Notes: generated by a model from the sequence alone, not told the origin. Positions 36,849 to 46,680 are shown, numbered from the stretch's first letter. The stretch is 64,000 nt of DNA from Methylobacteriaceae bacterium (GCA_947444195.1 CANEZL010000009.1:62001-126000), one strand, 5' to 3'. Numbers and translations: made by a program.

Positions 36849-37150
36849 GGACCGGCTCGGCGGAATACCGGCCGCGCGATCGACCCGGGCTCACCGAACC
36901 CGCCTCCGTCTCGGAGGCCCCTTGCTCGGGCAGGGGCCCCTGGACCGAGGCGGGCCGCGTATTGCGGGCCCGCATGCTCGACACGGCCGCGGATGGGTCG
37001 TGACGCGCGCAAGGTGGCGAAGGCAGCGCCGCGCCGCAAGGCTAACATTTAACGTTAAGCCGCGCTTAAGATCTTACCTTCATTGTCGGGGCGTCATACC
37101 CGAGCCGGTCAATACAGCTTCCGGCACGCTTTCGAGTGAAGGAAACGTTA
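36849..37150 (+). promoter_or_regulatory. 302-bp gap: possible manC terminator and OMP promoter region
   Basis: A GGCCCCTTGC/GGCAGGGGCC near-palindrome (36916-36938, one mismatch) follows manC. An AT-rich stretch at 37040-37080 holds a TTAACGTTAA palindrome (37049-37058) and a second CGTTAA just before the start at 37151. These are likely promoter or operator parts of the first outer-membrane protein gene. Confidence 0.5.
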
Positions 37151-38065
37151 ATGGCTCGCTCCAGGCTCCGTGCTTTGGCGCGCTCCCTCACGCTCGCTGC
37201 GAGCGTCGGTGCGCCGTGCCTCGCCCATGCCGCCGATCTGCTGCCGCTGCCCCCGCCGCCGCCGCCGCCTCCGCCCCCCGTCGAGGTCGGCGGCGGCTGG
37301 TACCTGCGCGGCGATGTCGGCGTCAGCGCCCTGCGCCTCAACAAGTTCGAGGGCGTCGACAAGGTCGGCTATCCGCAGCCGGAGGGCGGCTACGTTCGCG
37401 AGCAGCTCGAGATCGGCGATCAGGCCTTCGCCGGCGCCGGCGTCGGCTACCAGTTCAACGCGTGGCTGCGCGGCGACATCACCGCCGAGTACCGCACCTC
37501 GGCGAGCCTGCGCTTCGGCGAGAGCTTCGCGGTGGCCGGCTACTACGACCACGGGGGCAACTACATCCCCGGCGGCAAGGGCCTCGACTTCTACAACGGC
37601 CACATCTCCTCGGTCGTGGCGATGGCCAACGGCTACATCGACCTCGGCAACTGGTACGGCGCCACGCCCTTCATCGGCGGCGGCGTGGGCACCGCCTTCC
37701 ACCACACCAGCAGCATGACCGATTTCGGGGCCGGGACGGCCGCGGGCGGCGCGGGCGTGATCGCGGCGCACCACACCACCAGCTTCGCCTGGGCGCTCCA
37801 TGCCGGTGTGGGCTTCGCCGTCACGCCGAACCTGAAGCTCGAAGTCGCCTACCGCTACATGAACCTCGGCGATGCCAAGACGGGCGTGCTGACCTGCCTG
37901 ACCCAGGACAGCTGCCCCGGCACCACCTACAAGTTCAAGGAGATCGAGGCGCACGACGTGAAGGTCGGCTTCCGCTACCTGCTCGGCGGCGTCGCCGTGG
38001 CGGCCATGCCGCCGCTGATGAGCGACTACCAGCCGGCCCCGGGCCCGCTCGTGCGCAAGTACTGA
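37151..38065 (+). CDS. Outer-membrane beta-barrel protein with polyproline tract (copy 1)
   Basis: The 304-aa protein has a signal peptide (to about residue 28), AADLLPL, and a run of ten prolines just after the cleavage site. A beta-barrel of the Hyphomicrobiales 'outer membrane beta-barrel' type follows, with alternating strands (GWYLRGDVGV, AGAGVGYQFNAWLRGDITAEYRTS, LEVAYRYMNLGDAKTG, VKVGFRYLLGG). A Cys pair (LTCLTQDSCPG) lies in one loop. ATG 37151 has AAGGAA seven bases upstream. It likely sits in the outer membrane. It is the first of three related genes. Confidence 0.88.
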   Translation: MARSRLRALARSLTLAASVGAPCLAHAADLLPLPPPPPPPPPPVEVGGGWYLRGDVGVSALRLNKFEGVDKVGYPQPEGGYVREQLEIGDQAFAGAGVGYQFNAWLRGDITAEYRTSASLRFGESFAVAGYYDHGGNYIPGGKGLDFYNGHISSVVAMANGYIDLGNWYGATPFIGGGVGTAFHHTSSMTDFGAGTAAGGAGVIAAHHTTSFAWALHAGVGFAVTPNLKLEVAYRYMNLGDAKTGVLTCLTQDSCPGTTYKFKEIEAHDVKVGFRYLLGGVAVAAMPPLMSDYQPAPGPLVRKY

Positions 38066-38089
38066 GCCCACGTCAGCACGCTCGTTCGG

Positions 38090-38130
38090 GGGCGGCGCGG
38101 AGGAGATCCGCGCCGCCCTTTCTCGTTTCT
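38090..38130 (+). terminator. Rho-independent terminator after OMP copy 1
   Basis: GGGCGGCGCGGA/TCCGCGCCGCCC (38090-38118) forms a 12-bp stem with a 5-nt loop, followed by TTTCTCGTTTCTC. It lies 24 bp beyond the stop codon. Confidence 0.85.
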
Positions 38131-38271
38131 CTCCGGAACACTGCGCGATGCTGCACGCTGCGCCCGCAGGGTGAGCAGGGCGTTAGGGTTAAGCAGTTCA
38201 CAAGCTTTGTGCGCGAAGATGAGGTCTGAGCCGGATCGATCCGGTTGCGGCATCGGGCGCCGGAGTTAAGG

Positions 38272-39117
38272 ATGACAGCGTATCAGGTTCGGCCGGTTCT
38301 CGCGGCCCTTCTCCTCTCGGCCGGGCTCGGCCAGGCGCAGGCCGCGGACCTTCTTCCGACGCTGCCGCCGCCGCCCCCGCCGCCGGTGGCGCCTCCCGTC
38401 GAGATCGGTTCCGGCTGGTATCTGCGCGGCGACTTCACCCAGGCCCATTACGGCCGCCCCCACGACGACACCCGGCCCGATCCGAAAGATCCGGGCACGC
38501 CGCCCCTGGTCGGCCTGCGCGTGGGCGATGCCGGCGGCTACGGCGGCGGTATCGGCTACCGGATCAACCCGTGGCTGCGTATCGACGCGACGATCGACCA
38601 GCGGACGGACAGCCGCTTCCGCGCCTTCTCCTCGCGCTCGAACTTCGTGACGGGCGCCAATGTCGAGACCGGTCGCCTCGACGCGCTGACCGCCCTCGTG
38701 AACGTCTATGCCGACCTCGGCACGTGGTGGGGCTTCACCCCCTATATCGGCGCGGGCGTCGGCGTGGCCGATACCGGCACGCACCGCAACTTCACGCAGA
38801 CCGCCTGCTTCATCGACGCCTGCGACGGCACGCCGGGCAAGGGTCTGCGCGAGCCGGTCCGGCGTCCGGGCCGCGCCGTCGCCTCGCTGGCCTGGGCGCT
38901 CACGGGCGGCGTCTCCTACAGCCTCGGCAACGGCCTGAGCCTCGACGCCGCCTATCGCTACGTGGATCTCGGCAAGGTGCGCACGGGCATCGACAGCTAC
39001 GGCTACGGCACCCGCCTGAAGGACCTCACCGCCAGCGAGTTCCGCATCGGCCTGCGCTACGACTTCGCCGGCCTGTCGCCGACGATCCCGGTGGGCGGAT
39101 CGCCCTACGGCAACTGA
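38272..39117 (+). CDS. Outer-membrane beta-barrel protein with polyproline tract (copy 2)
   Basis: The 281-aa protein copies the layout of the previous gene: signal peptide, AADLLPTL, seven prolines, VAPPVEIGSGWYLRGDF, then barrel strands (GIGYRINPWLRIDATIDQRTD, LDAAYRYVDLGKVRTGID, FRIGLRYDFAGL). Barrel length and loops differ, so this is an old duplication. A CACAA/TTGTG palindrome (38199-38211) lies upstream. The start ATG 38272 follows GGAG. It is probably surface-exposed. Confidence 0.88.
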   Translation: MTAYQVRPVLAALLLSAGLGQAQAADLLPTLPPPPPPPVAPPVEIGSGWYLRGDFTQAHYGRPHDDTRPDPKDPGTPPLVGLRVGDAGGYGGGIGYRINPWLRIDATIDQRTDSRFRAFSSRSNFVTGANVETGRLDALTALVNVYADLGTWWGFTPYIGAGVGVADTGTHRNFTQTACFIDACDGTPGKGLREPVRRPGRAVASLAWALTGGVSYSLGNGLSLDAAYRYVDLGKVRTGIDSYGYGTRLKDLTASEFRIGLRYDFAGLSPTIPVGGSPYGN

Positions 39118-39338
39118 GCCCGGCCGCGCGGCCCCGCGGGGACGCGGCGCCTGCGACGAGACCCCTGCGAGGCCCGAGCCGCACCCGGCCCGGGCCTCGC
39201 TGCGTTCCGGAAGTCCGCGGGCTTTCACATTTCAGGACGGTCCGGCGCGACGAGAGAAACGGAGGATTAAGGTTACTGGGGCAAGAATCGCTTCGTGTTC
39301 CGTATTTCGGCGGTAGGTCCGCCACGGGGATCCGACCG

Positions 39339-40256
39339 ATGCGTACCCTGTCCTTCGCAATACTGGCGGCCCTCGGCCTCGCCGCCGCGCCTGTGCAGGC
39401 GGCCGACCTGGGATACGACTTCCTGCGCGGCACCGATTACAGCGAGCCGGCCTTCGTCTCCACTCCGCTGATCGACTGGAGCGGCGCCTATGTGGGCGCC
39501 CACGGCGGCTACAGCAACGCCGCCATGGGCTTCCGGAACGTGTTCCAGTCCCTGGTCTACAGCGAGTCGCGGCTGACCTCGGGCGAGGAGAATTTCGGCG
39601 CCTCGACCCTGCTCAACCCGCCCGCGCGCCGGTCGCGGGGCGGCAGCTTCGGCGGCTATGCGGGCTACAACGTCCAGTACGGCGACTTCGTCTTCGGTCT
39701 CGAAGGCGACTACACCTGGCTCGACCGCACCGGCCTGAGCGGCGACGCCCTCGCCCGCGTGAAGTCCACCAACGACGGCATGCTCGAGCGCATCGCCCTC
39801 AGCGGCGTCTCGGCGACCCGCATCGCGGATTACGGCACCATCCGCGCGCGCCTGGGCTACGCCTACGGCAACTTCCTCCCCTACGTCACCGGCGGCGTCG
39901 CCATCGGGCGCATGCAGATCACCGACAGCGTCGCCTACCGCAACTACGGCTACAACCTCGCCACCTACAACGCGAACCAGGCCCTAACCCCCGACAAGAA
40001 CCCGGCCTACGTGACGAATTTCGGCTACACCGCCTTCTCGCAGGGCAGCCCCGAGAGCAGCTTCCCCTACACCTGGAACATCGCCCGGCACCGCTCGAAG
40101 GTCGTCGGCGGCATCGCCCTGGGCGCCGGCCTCGAATACGCCGTGACGCAGAACATCATCCTGCGCGGCGAGTACCAGTACGTGCTCCTCGACGATTTCG
40201 CCGGCCACAAGTCGAACATCAACACCGTTCGCGGCGGCGCCGCCGTGAAGTTCTGA
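39339..40256 (+). CDS. Outer-membrane beta-barrel protein, Hyphomicrobiales type (copy 3)
   Basis: The 305-aa protein has a signal peptide (to about residue 21) but no polyproline. The IDWSGAYVGAHGGYS motif and the GYNVQYGDFVFGLEGDYTWLD strand are the standard start of RopB/Omp25-like barrel proteins. It ends ITLxGEYQYVLLDDF-like and VRGGAAVKF, with the final aromatic Phe that the BAM complex recognises. It differs from copies 1 and 2, so it belongs to the more usual Omp25/Omp31 branch. Confidence 0.92.
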   Translation: MRTLSFAILAALGLAAAPVQAADLGYDFLRGTDYSEPAFVSTPLIDWSGAYVGAHGGYSNAAMGFRNVFQSLVYSESRLTSGEENFGASTLLNPPARRSRGGSFGGYAGYNVQYGDFVFGLEGDYTWLDRTGLSGDALARVKSTNDGMLERIALSGVSATRIADYGTIRARLGYAYGNFLPYVTGGVAIGRMQITDSVAYRNYGYNLATYNANQALTPDKNPAYVTNFGYTAFSQGSPESSFPYTWNIARHRSKVVGGIALGAGLEYAVTQNIILRGEYQYVLLDDFAGHKSNINTVRGGAAVKF

Positions 40257-40264
40257 GGCCGCCG

Positions 40265-40522
40265 ATGCGCACCCCCCGCACCCGGTCCCCGCTCGCCCCG
40301 GCGGCGCTCGCCGCGCTCGCCGCCACCCTGGCGCTCCTCGATCCGGCGGCGGCGCAGATGGGGCCGCCGCGTCCCTGCGGCCCGCCGCCCTGCCGCCTCC
40401 CGCCGCACTCGGCCCGGCCGATGCCGTTCCAGGGGCCTCCGGTGATCGTCCAGGGCTACCTGCCGCGCAACTACGCCCTGCCGATCTACAACGAGCCGCC
40501 GGCCCGGCCCCCCGCCTACTGA
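40265..40522 (+). CDS. Small proline-rich secreted protein
   Basis: The 85-aa protein has a signal peptide (to about residue 30, ending ALLDPAAAQ) and a short mature part rich in Pro with two Cys (PRPCGPPPC). It starts 8 bp after the third outer-membrane protein gene and may be co-transcribed. I do not recognise a family; it probably ends in the periplasm. Confidence 0.65.
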   Translation: MRTPRTRSPLAPAALAALAATLALLDPAAAQMGPPRPCGPPPCRLPPHSARPMPFQGPPVIVQGYLPRNYALPIYNEPPARPPAY

Positions 40523-40614
40523 CGGCGCCTCGGGCGAACCTTGAGCGCGGCGACGCATTATGAGGCGACGGAGCGTGCGCGGACCGGCGCCTCCGGGACG
40601 GAGCCTCGCGCGCG

Positions 40615-41085
40615 ATGATGACCTTGAGCCTTCTCGTCGTCTTCGCCTCGCGCTGCCTGCTCGTGATCCTGTTCCTGCCGTTCTCCGCCGCCGACAAGAT
40701 CTTCAACTTCTCCGGCGCGGTGGGGCAGGCGCGCGAGATCGCACCCTCCCGCGGCCTGGCGCGGGGGCTGATCCTCGCCGGCCTCTTCGTCGAGATCGTG
40801 ATGTCCCTCGGGGTGATCACCGGCATCGGCGACCGCCTCGCGGCCTTCGTCCTCGCGGGATACTGCATGACGACGGCGCTGCTCTGGAAGCAGTTCTGGA
40901 AGCCCGGCGACTTCTGGGCGGGCGGGGAGGGCCGGACGCTGTTCTGGGACTTCCTGAAGAACTTCTCCCTCGCCGCCGGCTTCCTGCTCGTCACCTTCGG
41001 CACGAGCGCCACGGCGGTGCAGGACTTCCTCGCCCATCCCGCCGCCTCGTCGAACCCGTACCGGCTGGAAGCGCCCCCGCGCTGA
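40615..41085 (+). CDS. DoxX family membrane protein
   Basis: The 156-aa protein has four hydrophobic segments (about 5-22, 50-70, 75-95 and 118-138) and the DoxX pattern LFLPFSAADKIFNFSGAVGQAREIAPSRG. DoxX proteins are inner-membrane proteins linked to redox or thiosulfate oxidation in some species; the function here is unknown. Two Met codons (40615, 40618) are possible starts. Confidence 0.82.
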   Translation: MMTLSLLVVFASRCLLVILFLPFSAADKIFNFSGAVGQAREIAPSRGLARGLILAGLFVEIVMSLGVITGIGDRLAAFVLAGYCMTTALLWKQFWKPGDFWAGGEGRTLFWDFLKNFSLAAGFLLVTFGTSATAVQDFLAHPAASSNPYRLEAPPR

Positions 41086-41110
41086 CGGGCGCGGCTCGCA
41101 GCCGCTGAAC

Positions 41111-41210
41111 GGGCGGAGAGCGGCGTCCGCTTCGGCGGAGAGCGCTCTATCTCATTGTGGTCGCACGATGATCCCGAGAAACTGGTTTCCACTTTCTCGC
41201 ATCGTGCTCT
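41111..41210 (+). repeat. Fused partial family-A and full family-C repeats
   Basis: 41111-41149 matches the right part of family A (GGCGTCCGCTTCGGCGGAGAGCGCTCT-like), and 41142-41210 is a family-C element joined to it. The last bases run into the cyoD stop (TAG at 41209-41211, minus). Its AGCGCTCTATCTC junction also appears in other copies. Confidence 0.75.
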
Positions 41211-41751
41211 AAGGGTGGCCCATATGCGGGCCTGCCGGCATCATGTTCTGGTTCATGTGCATCATGATCCAGAGCGTGCCCCCGACCAGCAGGAGGACGA
41301 TCAGCACGCCGAAGGCCAGCGCCAGGGCGTTGTTGATGCTGTCGGGCGCGGTGGTAAGGTGCAGGAAGAACACGAGGTGGACGCCCACCTGCGCGAGCCC
41401 GAACACGATCAGCGCCACCGGCACCGCCGGCGCGTAGACGAGGTCGGTGGCCGAGACCGCGAAGGAGATCGCGGTGAGGAGCGCGGCCAGCGCGAACCCG
41501 ATCAGGTAGGTGCGCACGCTCGACCGGACGTCCTCCTCCGTCCGCTGCTGGCCCGGGGCGGTGTCGCCGTGGCGGCGCGGCGCGGCCTGCCGGCCCTCCG
41601 GGGCATCGGGCGCGCCCGTGTCCGGTGATGCGGGGCTCATGGCGTGGCGGCCCTTCCGGCTCAGATGTTCCAGGATCGCGAGGCCCGCGAGGCCGGCGAG
41701 CGCCTTGCCCAGCCGCGCGGCGATCGATGGGGAGGGCGGGGGCGCGCTCAC
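41209..41751 (-). CDS. cyoD: Cytochrome bo3 quinol oxidase subunit IV
   Basis: CyoD is a small helper subunit with three membrane helices; the pattern SSVRTYLIGFALAALLTAISF, VALIVFGLAQVGVHLVFFLHL and GVLIVLLLVGGTLWIMMHMNQNMM is clear. GTG 41751 overlaps the cyoC stop by 4 bp (GTGA) and gives 180 aa, longer than the usual 110-130 aa. An internal ATG (41640) would give 143 aa with the usual start. I keep the longer form because of the coupling, but the N-terminal 37 residues are uncertain. Confidence 0.85.
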   Translation of the reverse strand: MSAPPPSPSIAARLGKALAGLAGLAILEHLSRKGRHAMSPASPDTGAPDAPEGRQAAPRRHGDTAPGQQRTEEDVRSSVRTYLIGFALAALLTAISFAVSATDLVYAPAVPVALIVFGLAQVGVHLVFFLHLTTAPDSINNALALAFGVLIVLLLVGGTLWIMMHMNQNMMPAGPHMGHP

Positions 41752-42437
41752 GGGCGCAGGCCCATCAGGTAGACCACCGTGAAGACGCCGACCCAGACGA
41801 TGTCGAGGGCGTGCCAGAACAGGCTCCAGCAGGTGGTGCGCCGCACGACGTCGTCCCGGAAGCCCTTGGCCGCCACCTGCGCCATCATCGTGAGCAGCCA
41901 GAGCAGGCCCACGCTCACGTGCAGGCCGTGGCAGCCCACCAGGGTGTAGAGGGCGGAGAGGAAGGCCGAGCGGCTCGGGACGGCGCCCTTGGCCACGAGC
42001 CCGGCGAATTCCTGAACCTCCAGGGCCAGGAAGCCGGCCCCGAGGGCCGCGGTGGCGAGCATGGCGGCCTGGAACCAGAACCGGTTGCGCACCCGCATGG
42101 CCACGACCGCGAGGCCGCAGGTGACGCTCGACATGAGCAGGCAGGCGGTCTCCAGGGCGACGTGCCCGCGCTCGAACAGCTGCGCCCCCGTCGGGCCCCC
42201 CGCGGTGGCGTCCTTCAGGACGGCGTAGGCGGCAAACAGCGTGGCGAAGGTGACGAAGTCGGCGAGGATGAAGATCCAGAATCCGTAGCCCACCACGATG
42301 TGCTTGGGGGAGGGGCCCCCCGCGCCGTGGCCGGTGGATTCGTCGTCACCTCCCGCGCCGCGGCCCAGGCGGTAGGGGTCCTGCGTCCGCTCCGGCGGGG
42401 CGCCCTCGGCGGGCGCGGCGAAGGCGGCGGCGCTCAC
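41748..42437 (-). CDS. cyoC: Cytochrome bo3 quinol oxidase subunit III
   Basis: The 229-aa protein has five membrane helices and the subunit III pattern [67 protein letters not shown] and [23 protein letters not shown] 42437 overlaps the cyoB stop by 4 bp. It supports assembly of the oxidase and binds no metal. Confidence 0.95.
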   Translation of the reverse strand: MSAAAFAAPAEGAPPERTQDPYRLGRGAGGDDESTGHGAGGPSPKHIVVGYGFWIFILADFVTFATLFAAYAVLKDATAGGPTGAQLFERGHVALETACLLMSSVTCGLAVVAMRVRNRFWFQAAMLATAALGAGFLALEVQEFAGLVAKGAVPSRSAFLSALYTLVGCHGLHVSVGLLWLLTMMAQVAAKGFRDDVVRRTTCWSLFWHALDIVWVGVFTVVYLMGLRP

Positions 42438-44437
42438 GCGGCGGTCTCCATCGCGTCCAGGGCCTCGCCCCGCACCCGGCGGTTCTCGGCGTCGATCTCG
42501 GCGACCCGCGCGGCGGGGATCTCGTCCTCCGTCCGGTCGCGCCAGGCGAAGACCACGAAGGTGGCGTAGGCCCCCACCAGACCGGCGATGGCCATCCACC
42601 AGATGTGCCAGATCAGGGCGAAGCCGATCAGCGTGGCGAAGAAGGCGCAGACGAAGCCGGTCGGGCTGTTGCGCGGCATCTCGATCGCCGCGTAGCGCGG
42701 CGTGTCGGGCAGCCGGTGCCGGTCGTGGATGCGCGCCTTGACCGTCCAGTAGGGCTCCTCGCCGTGGATGTCGGGCAGCACCGCGAAGTTGAAGGCGGGC
42801 GGGGGCGAGGCCGTCGACCATTCGAGGGAGCGCCCGTCCCACGGGTCGCCGGTGGTGTCGCGCAGGGCCTCGCGGCCCCGGATCGAGACGACGAGCTGGA
42901 CGATCTGGCAGGCGATGCCGGCCAGGATGGTGAGCGCGCCCAGCAGCGCCACGAGGAGCCAGGGCCGCCACTCCGCCACCGTGTAGTGCTGCAGGCGGCG
43001 CGTCATGCCGTCGAGGCCGGTGACGTAGAGCGGCCCGAAGGCGAGCCAGAAGCCGATCTGCCAGAACCAGAACGAGGCCTTGCCCCAGCCCTCGTGCAGC
43101 CGGAAGCCGAAGGCCTTGGGGAACCAGTAGGTGTAGCCGGCGAACGCCCCGAACAGCACGCCGCCGATGATGACGTTGTGGAAGTGGGCCACGAGGAAGG
43201 TCGAGTTGTGCAGCACGAAGTCGACCGGCGGGATCGCGAGCAGCACCCCGGTCATGCCGCCCACCACGAAGGTGAGCATGAAGCCGACCGACCAGAGCAT
43301 CGCCGCGCTCATGCGCACGGTGCCGCCGTACATGGTGAAGAGCCAGTTGAAGACCTTCACCCCGGTGGGCACGGCGATGATCATCGACATGACGCCGAAG
43401 ACGCCGTTCACGTCGGCGCCCGCGCCCATCGTGAAGAAGTGGTGCAGCCAGACCATGAAGGCGAGCAGGCAGATCGCCATGGTCGCCATCACCATCGAGC
43501 GGTAGCCGAACAGGGGCTTGCCCGAGAAGGTCGAGACCACCTCCGAGAACACGCCGAAGGCCGGCAGGATGAGGATGTAGACCTCCGGGTGCCCCCAGGC
43601 CCAGATCAGGGACATGAACAGCATCGAGTTGCCGCCGTTCGTGTCGGTGAAGAACTGGAAGCCGAGGTAGCGGTCGAGGATCAGCATCCCCGAGACGGCG
43701 GTCAGGATCGGGAAGGCCGCGACGATGAGCAGGCTCGCGGCGAGCGAGGTCCAGCAGAACATCGGCATGCGCAGGTAGGTCATGCCCGGCGCGCGCATCT
43801 TGAGGATCGTGGTGACGAAGTTGATGCCCGTCATCAGCGTGCCGATCCCGGAGATCGACAGCGCCCAGAGCCAGTAATCCACCCCGACGCCGGGGGAGTA
43901 GGTGATCCCGGAGAGCGGCGGGTAGGGCAGCCACCCGGTGCGCTGGAACTCGCCGACGACGAGGGAGAGGTTGACGAGGAGCGCCCCCGAGCAGGTGAGC
44001 CAGAAGGAGACCGAGTTCAGGGTCGGGAAGGCCACGTCGCGCACGCCGAGCTGGAGCGGCAGCACGAAGTTCATCAGCCCGATCAGGAACGGCATCGCCA
44101 CGAAGAAGATCATGATCGTGCCGTGGGCGGAGAAGACCTGGTTGTAGTGCTCGGGGGGCAGGTAGCCGGGCGCGTCGTAGGCCAGCGCCTGCTGCGAGCG
44201 CATCATCATCGCGTCGGTGAAGCCGCGCAGGAGCATGACCAGGGCGAGGATCGTGTACATCACGCCCACCCGCTTGTGGTCGACGGAGGTGATCCATTCC
44301 CGCCACAGATACGGCAGGTGCCCCTTGAGCACGATCCAGCCGAGGACGCCGAGGAGGCACAGGCCCACGAGGCCGCCCGCGGCGAGGGGGATGGGCTGGC
44401 CGAGGGGGATCGCGTCGAGGGTAAGCTTGCCGAACAC
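42434..44437 (-). CDS. cyoB: Cytochrome bo3 quinol oxidase subunit I
   Basis: The 667-aa catalytic subunit reduces O2 at the heme o3-CuB site and pumps protons. The low-spin heme His lies in [11 protein letters not shown]. The CuB ligands are in [15 protein letters not shown] and LHHFFTMG, and the heme o3 His is in [15 protein letters not shown] 44437 starts 2 bp after the cyoA stop and agrees with family length. The extra C-terminal helices fit CyoB rather than a cytochrome c oxidase. Confidence 0.97.
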   Translation of the reverse strand: MFGKLTLDAIPLGQPIPLAAGGLVGLCLLGVLGWIVLKGHLPYLWREWITSVDHKRVGVMYTILALVMLLRGFTDAMMMRSQQALAYDAPGYLPPEHYNQVFSAHGTIMIFFVAMPFLIGLMNFVLPLQLGVRDVAFPTLNSVSFWLTCSGALLVNLSLVVGEFQRTGWLPYPPLSGITYSPGVGVDYWLWALSISGIGTLMTGINFVTTILKMRAPGMTYLRMPMFCWTSLAASLLIVAAFPILTAVSGMLILDRYLGFQFFTDTNGGNSMLFMSLIWAWGHPEVYILILPAFGVFSEVVSTFSGKPLFGYRSMVMATMAICLLAFMVWLHHFFTMGAGADVNGVFGVMSMIIAVPTGVKVFNWLFTMYGGTVRMSAAMLWSVGFMLTFVVGGMTGVLLAIPPVDFVLHNSTFLVAHFHNVIIGGVLFGAFAGYTYWFPKAFGFRLHEGWGKASFWFWQIGFWLAFGPLYVTGLDGMTRRLQHYTVAEWRPWLLVALLGALTILAGIACQIVQLVVSIRGREALRDTTGDPWDGRSLEWSTASPPPAFNFAVLPDIHGEEPYWTVKARIHDRHRLPDTPRYAAIEMPRNSPTGFVCAFFATLIGFALIWHIWWMAIAGLVGAYATFVVFAWRDRTEDEIPAARVAEIDAENRRVRGEALDAMETAA

Positions 44438-44439
44438 GG

Positions 44440-45396
44440 TCAGATTCCCTGCCTGGACGGGCTCGTGGGTGTCACGCTGGGATCGGGCCGGCCAGTCTCG
44501 GGCCCCGGCCCGGGCGGGAGCACCTGGCCGACGATCCGGTCGAAGAGCCCCTCGTCCGCGAGGCGGTAGGTCGCCGGCGGGTCCTTGAGGCTCTGGCGCG
44601 TGAGCGCCTTGTAGGCCGCGTCGTCCAGAACCCGCGCCGAGCCCTGCGCGCCCTGCAGCCACGCCGCGAAGGCGGCCTCCGAGACGGCCCGCGTCTGGAA
44701 GTGCATGTCCGCGAACCCGTCGCCGCTCAGATGCGTGGACAGGCCGAGGAAGCTGCCTTCCCGGTCGGCCTTGAGGTGCAGCTGCGTGGCCATGCCGTTC
44801 ATCGTGTAGATCATCGAGCCGAGCTGCGGCACGAAGAACGCGTCCCAGACGCTGGCCGAGGTCAGGCGGAAGCGCACCGGCGTGCCCACGGGCAGGACGA
44901 GCTCGTTCAGGCTCGCGACCTTCTGCTCGGGGTAGAGGAACAGCCACTTCCAATCGAGGGAGACGACCTGCACCTCCAGGGGCTTCCTCTCCCCCGGCAG
45001 CGGCTTGGCCGGATCGAGGTCGTGGCTGCCGATCCAGGCGAGGCCGCCGAGGAAGACGATGGTCATCAGCGGCACCGACCACGTCACCACCTCGATGCGG
45101 CCGGAGAAGCTCCAGTGGGGCAGGCGCCGGGCCCGCGCGTTGCCGGGCCGGAACCACCACACGAAGGCGAGCGTCGCCGCCATCGTCGGGACGACGATGC
45201 AGAGCATGATGGCGAGCGCGTTGAGGAGGATCGTGCGCTGGCTCTCCGCCACCGGCCCGGCCGGATCGAGGACGCGCAGGGTGCAGCCGGCGAGGGCGAG
45301 CCCGAGGACAGTCGATGCGCCGAGCCGCAGGGCGAGGCGGAGCGGGCGCGTCGATGGCCCGATATCGCGCGCGCCGGCTCGGGATCGCTCGACCAT
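44440..45396 (-). CDS. cyoA: Cytochrome bo3 quinol oxidase subunit II
   Basis: The 318-aa lipoprotein has a lipobox (ALAGC, Cys about residue 38), two membrane helices (about 55-78 and 100-122) and a periplasmic cupredoxin domain. The CuA-binding Cys residues of cytochrome oxidases are absent (the region reads [21 protein letters not shown]), so it takes electrons from quinol. It opens the operon cyoABCD. No cyoE (heme O synthase) is adjacent. Confidence 0.96.
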   Translation of the reverse strand: MVERSRAGARDIGPSTRPLRLALRLGASTVLGLALAGCTLRVLDPAGPVAESQRTILLNALAIMLCIVVPTMAATLAFVWWFRPGNARARRLPHWSFSGRIEVVTWSVPLMTIVFLGGLAWIGSHDLDPAKPLPGERKPLEVQVVSLDWKWLFLYPEQKVASLNELVLPVGTPVRFRLTSASVWDAFFVPQLGSMIYTMNGMATQLHLKADREGSFLGLSTHLSGDGFADMHFQTRAVSEAAFAAWLQGAQGSARVLDDAAYKALTRQSLKDPPATYRLADEGLFDRIVGQVLPPGPGPETGRPDPSVTPTSPSRQGI

Positions 45397-45544
45397 CGGA
45401 GACTCCGGTGAGGGCGGCCGGTCATAACAGAGGATTCGCGTCGTCGGGCCGCCGCGGCGGACACGTTCGCGCTAGCGGCGTCCGGACCGGCCGATCCGGC
45501 CACGCTTATCTGAACCTCGGCCGGGCCGCCCTGTTCCCTGGCCC

Positions 45545-45641
45545 GGAGCCACGCCCGATCGCGTCGCGACCGGGCGGGATCTCATCTCCTGTCGTGGCGC
45601 TCCGGCACCGAACCGGCATCCACGCCGGTGAAAGCGCTCTA
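45545..45641 (+). repeat. Family-A repeat, full copy
   Basis: This copy reads GGAGCCACGCCCGATCGCGT, then GCACCGAACCGGCATCCACG and GGTGAAAGCGCTCTA. On the minus strand its end gives TAGAGCGC, whose first triplet is the trmJ-like gene's stop. It fills most of the 242-bp gap between that gene and cyoA. Confidence 0.85.
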
Positions 45642-46376
45642 TCGGCTCCGGCTCAGGGCGCGCAGCGCGCCGCGCACGGTGCGCACGTCCTGCTCGGTCA
45701 TCGCCATGCGGTGGAGCATGTCGCGCATGTTGCGGGCGATGATCTCGCGCTTCTCCGGCGGGTAGAACCCGGCCTGGGCGAGCGCCGCTTCCAGGCTGTC
45801 GAACAGGCCGAGCAGGGCCTCCCGCGTGGCGGGGGGCGACAGGAGCTCGCCGGTGAAGGGAAGCTTCGCCCGGCCCGCCGCCCGGCGCCACTCGTAGGCC
45901 ATGAGCAGGACCCCCTGCGCGAGGTTCAGCGACGGGAAGTCCGGCGAGACCGGGAAGGTGACGATGGCGTCGGCGAGCGACACCTCGTCGTTGCTGAGGC
46001 CGACCCGCTCGCGCCCGAACAGGATGCCGACGCGCTGGCCCGCGCGGGCGGTGACCTGCTCCATCGCCGCCTCCGGCGCCAGCACGCGCTTCATCTGCCC
46101 GCGCTCCCGCGCGGTGGTGGCCAGCACGTGGTGGAGGTCGGCGATCGCCGCGGCCACGTCCGGATAGATCCTGGCCCCGTCGAGGACGTGCGTGGCGCCG
46201 GAGGCCGCCTCGCGCACGCCCTTCTTCGGCCAGCCGCCCTTCGGATTGACGAGGCGCAGTTCGGACAGGCCGAAATTCGCCATGGCGCGGGCGGTCATTC
46301 CGATGTTCTCGGCAAGCTGCGGCTCGACGAGGATGACGGCCGGGGCGGTTCCTTCGGGGATCTCGAGGCTTTTCAT
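45639..46376 (-). CDS. RNA 2'-O-methyltransferase, TrmJ-like (SPOUT)
   Basis: This 245-aa SpoU-type enzyme would 2'-O-methylate tRNA (position 32 in TrmJ). The sequence shows VILVEPQLAENIGMTARAMANFGLSELRLVNP, GILFGRERVGLSNDEVSLADAIVTFP and SLNLAQGVLLMAYEW, matching the three SPOUT motifs. ATG 46376 starts the conserved strand. The target nucleotide is inferred from the family. It sits alone between repeats. Confidence 0.9.
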   Translation of the reverse strand: MKSLEIPEGTAPAVILVEPQLAENIGMTARAMANFGLSELRLVNPKGGWPKKGVREAASGATHVLDGARIYPDVAAAIADLHHVLATTARERGQMKRVLAPEAAMEQVTARAGQRVGILFGRERVGLSNDEVSLADAIVTFPVSPDFPSLNLAQGVLLMAYEWRRAAGRAKLPFTGELLSPPATREALLGLFDSLEAALAQAGFYPPEKREIIARNMRDMLHRMAMTEQDVRTVRGALRALSRSR

Positions 46377-46680
46377 GGCGGCTTGGCACGGGGGATGTCG
46401 GCCCGCTCCTAGAGCACGATGCGAGAAAGTGGAAACCGGTCTTTCGGGATCGTCGTGCGACCGCAAGAGGATAGGGCGTGCTGCCGTCTTCGTGAAAAGG
46501 CAGCACGCTTAAGGGCCGTTCCCGATCGCGATGCGAACGGGATGGGCGCTGCGCCCGCGCTCGCGCGGCCCGCGAGCGGACGGGGATGCGCGGCGTCGCG
46601 CGCCGGCCTATGGAGGGGCCAAGCTCGGCCGCGCGCCCCTCGAAGGCGGCGTCCCGGACCGCGGCCCCTGGGGAAACGAG
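46377..46680. other. 304-bp gap with family-C repeat, hairpin and partial family-A repeat
   Basis: 46411-46510 is a family-C element in minus orientation. Inside its outer part a 10-bp hairpin GCGTGCTGCC/GGCAGCACGC (46476-46508) occurs. 46513-46541 matches the left part of family A weakly. The last 130 bp lead into the EVE gene, with a GGAAACGAG ribosome site. I see no gene. Confidence 0.7.

Noticed and set aside
37253..37285. The GC-rich CCG run as a microsatellite outside a gene
   Set aside because: It lies in frame in a confident coding sequence and encodes the polyproline tract, so it is part of the protein.
42605..44569. Long plus-strand open frame across cyoB
   Set aside because: It mirrors the conserved CyoB reading frame and is rich in His/Arg/Glu with no domain. 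Long mirror frames opposite proA (13065-15440), cpaF (22411-24039) and IorB (49513-52143) were rejected for the same reason.
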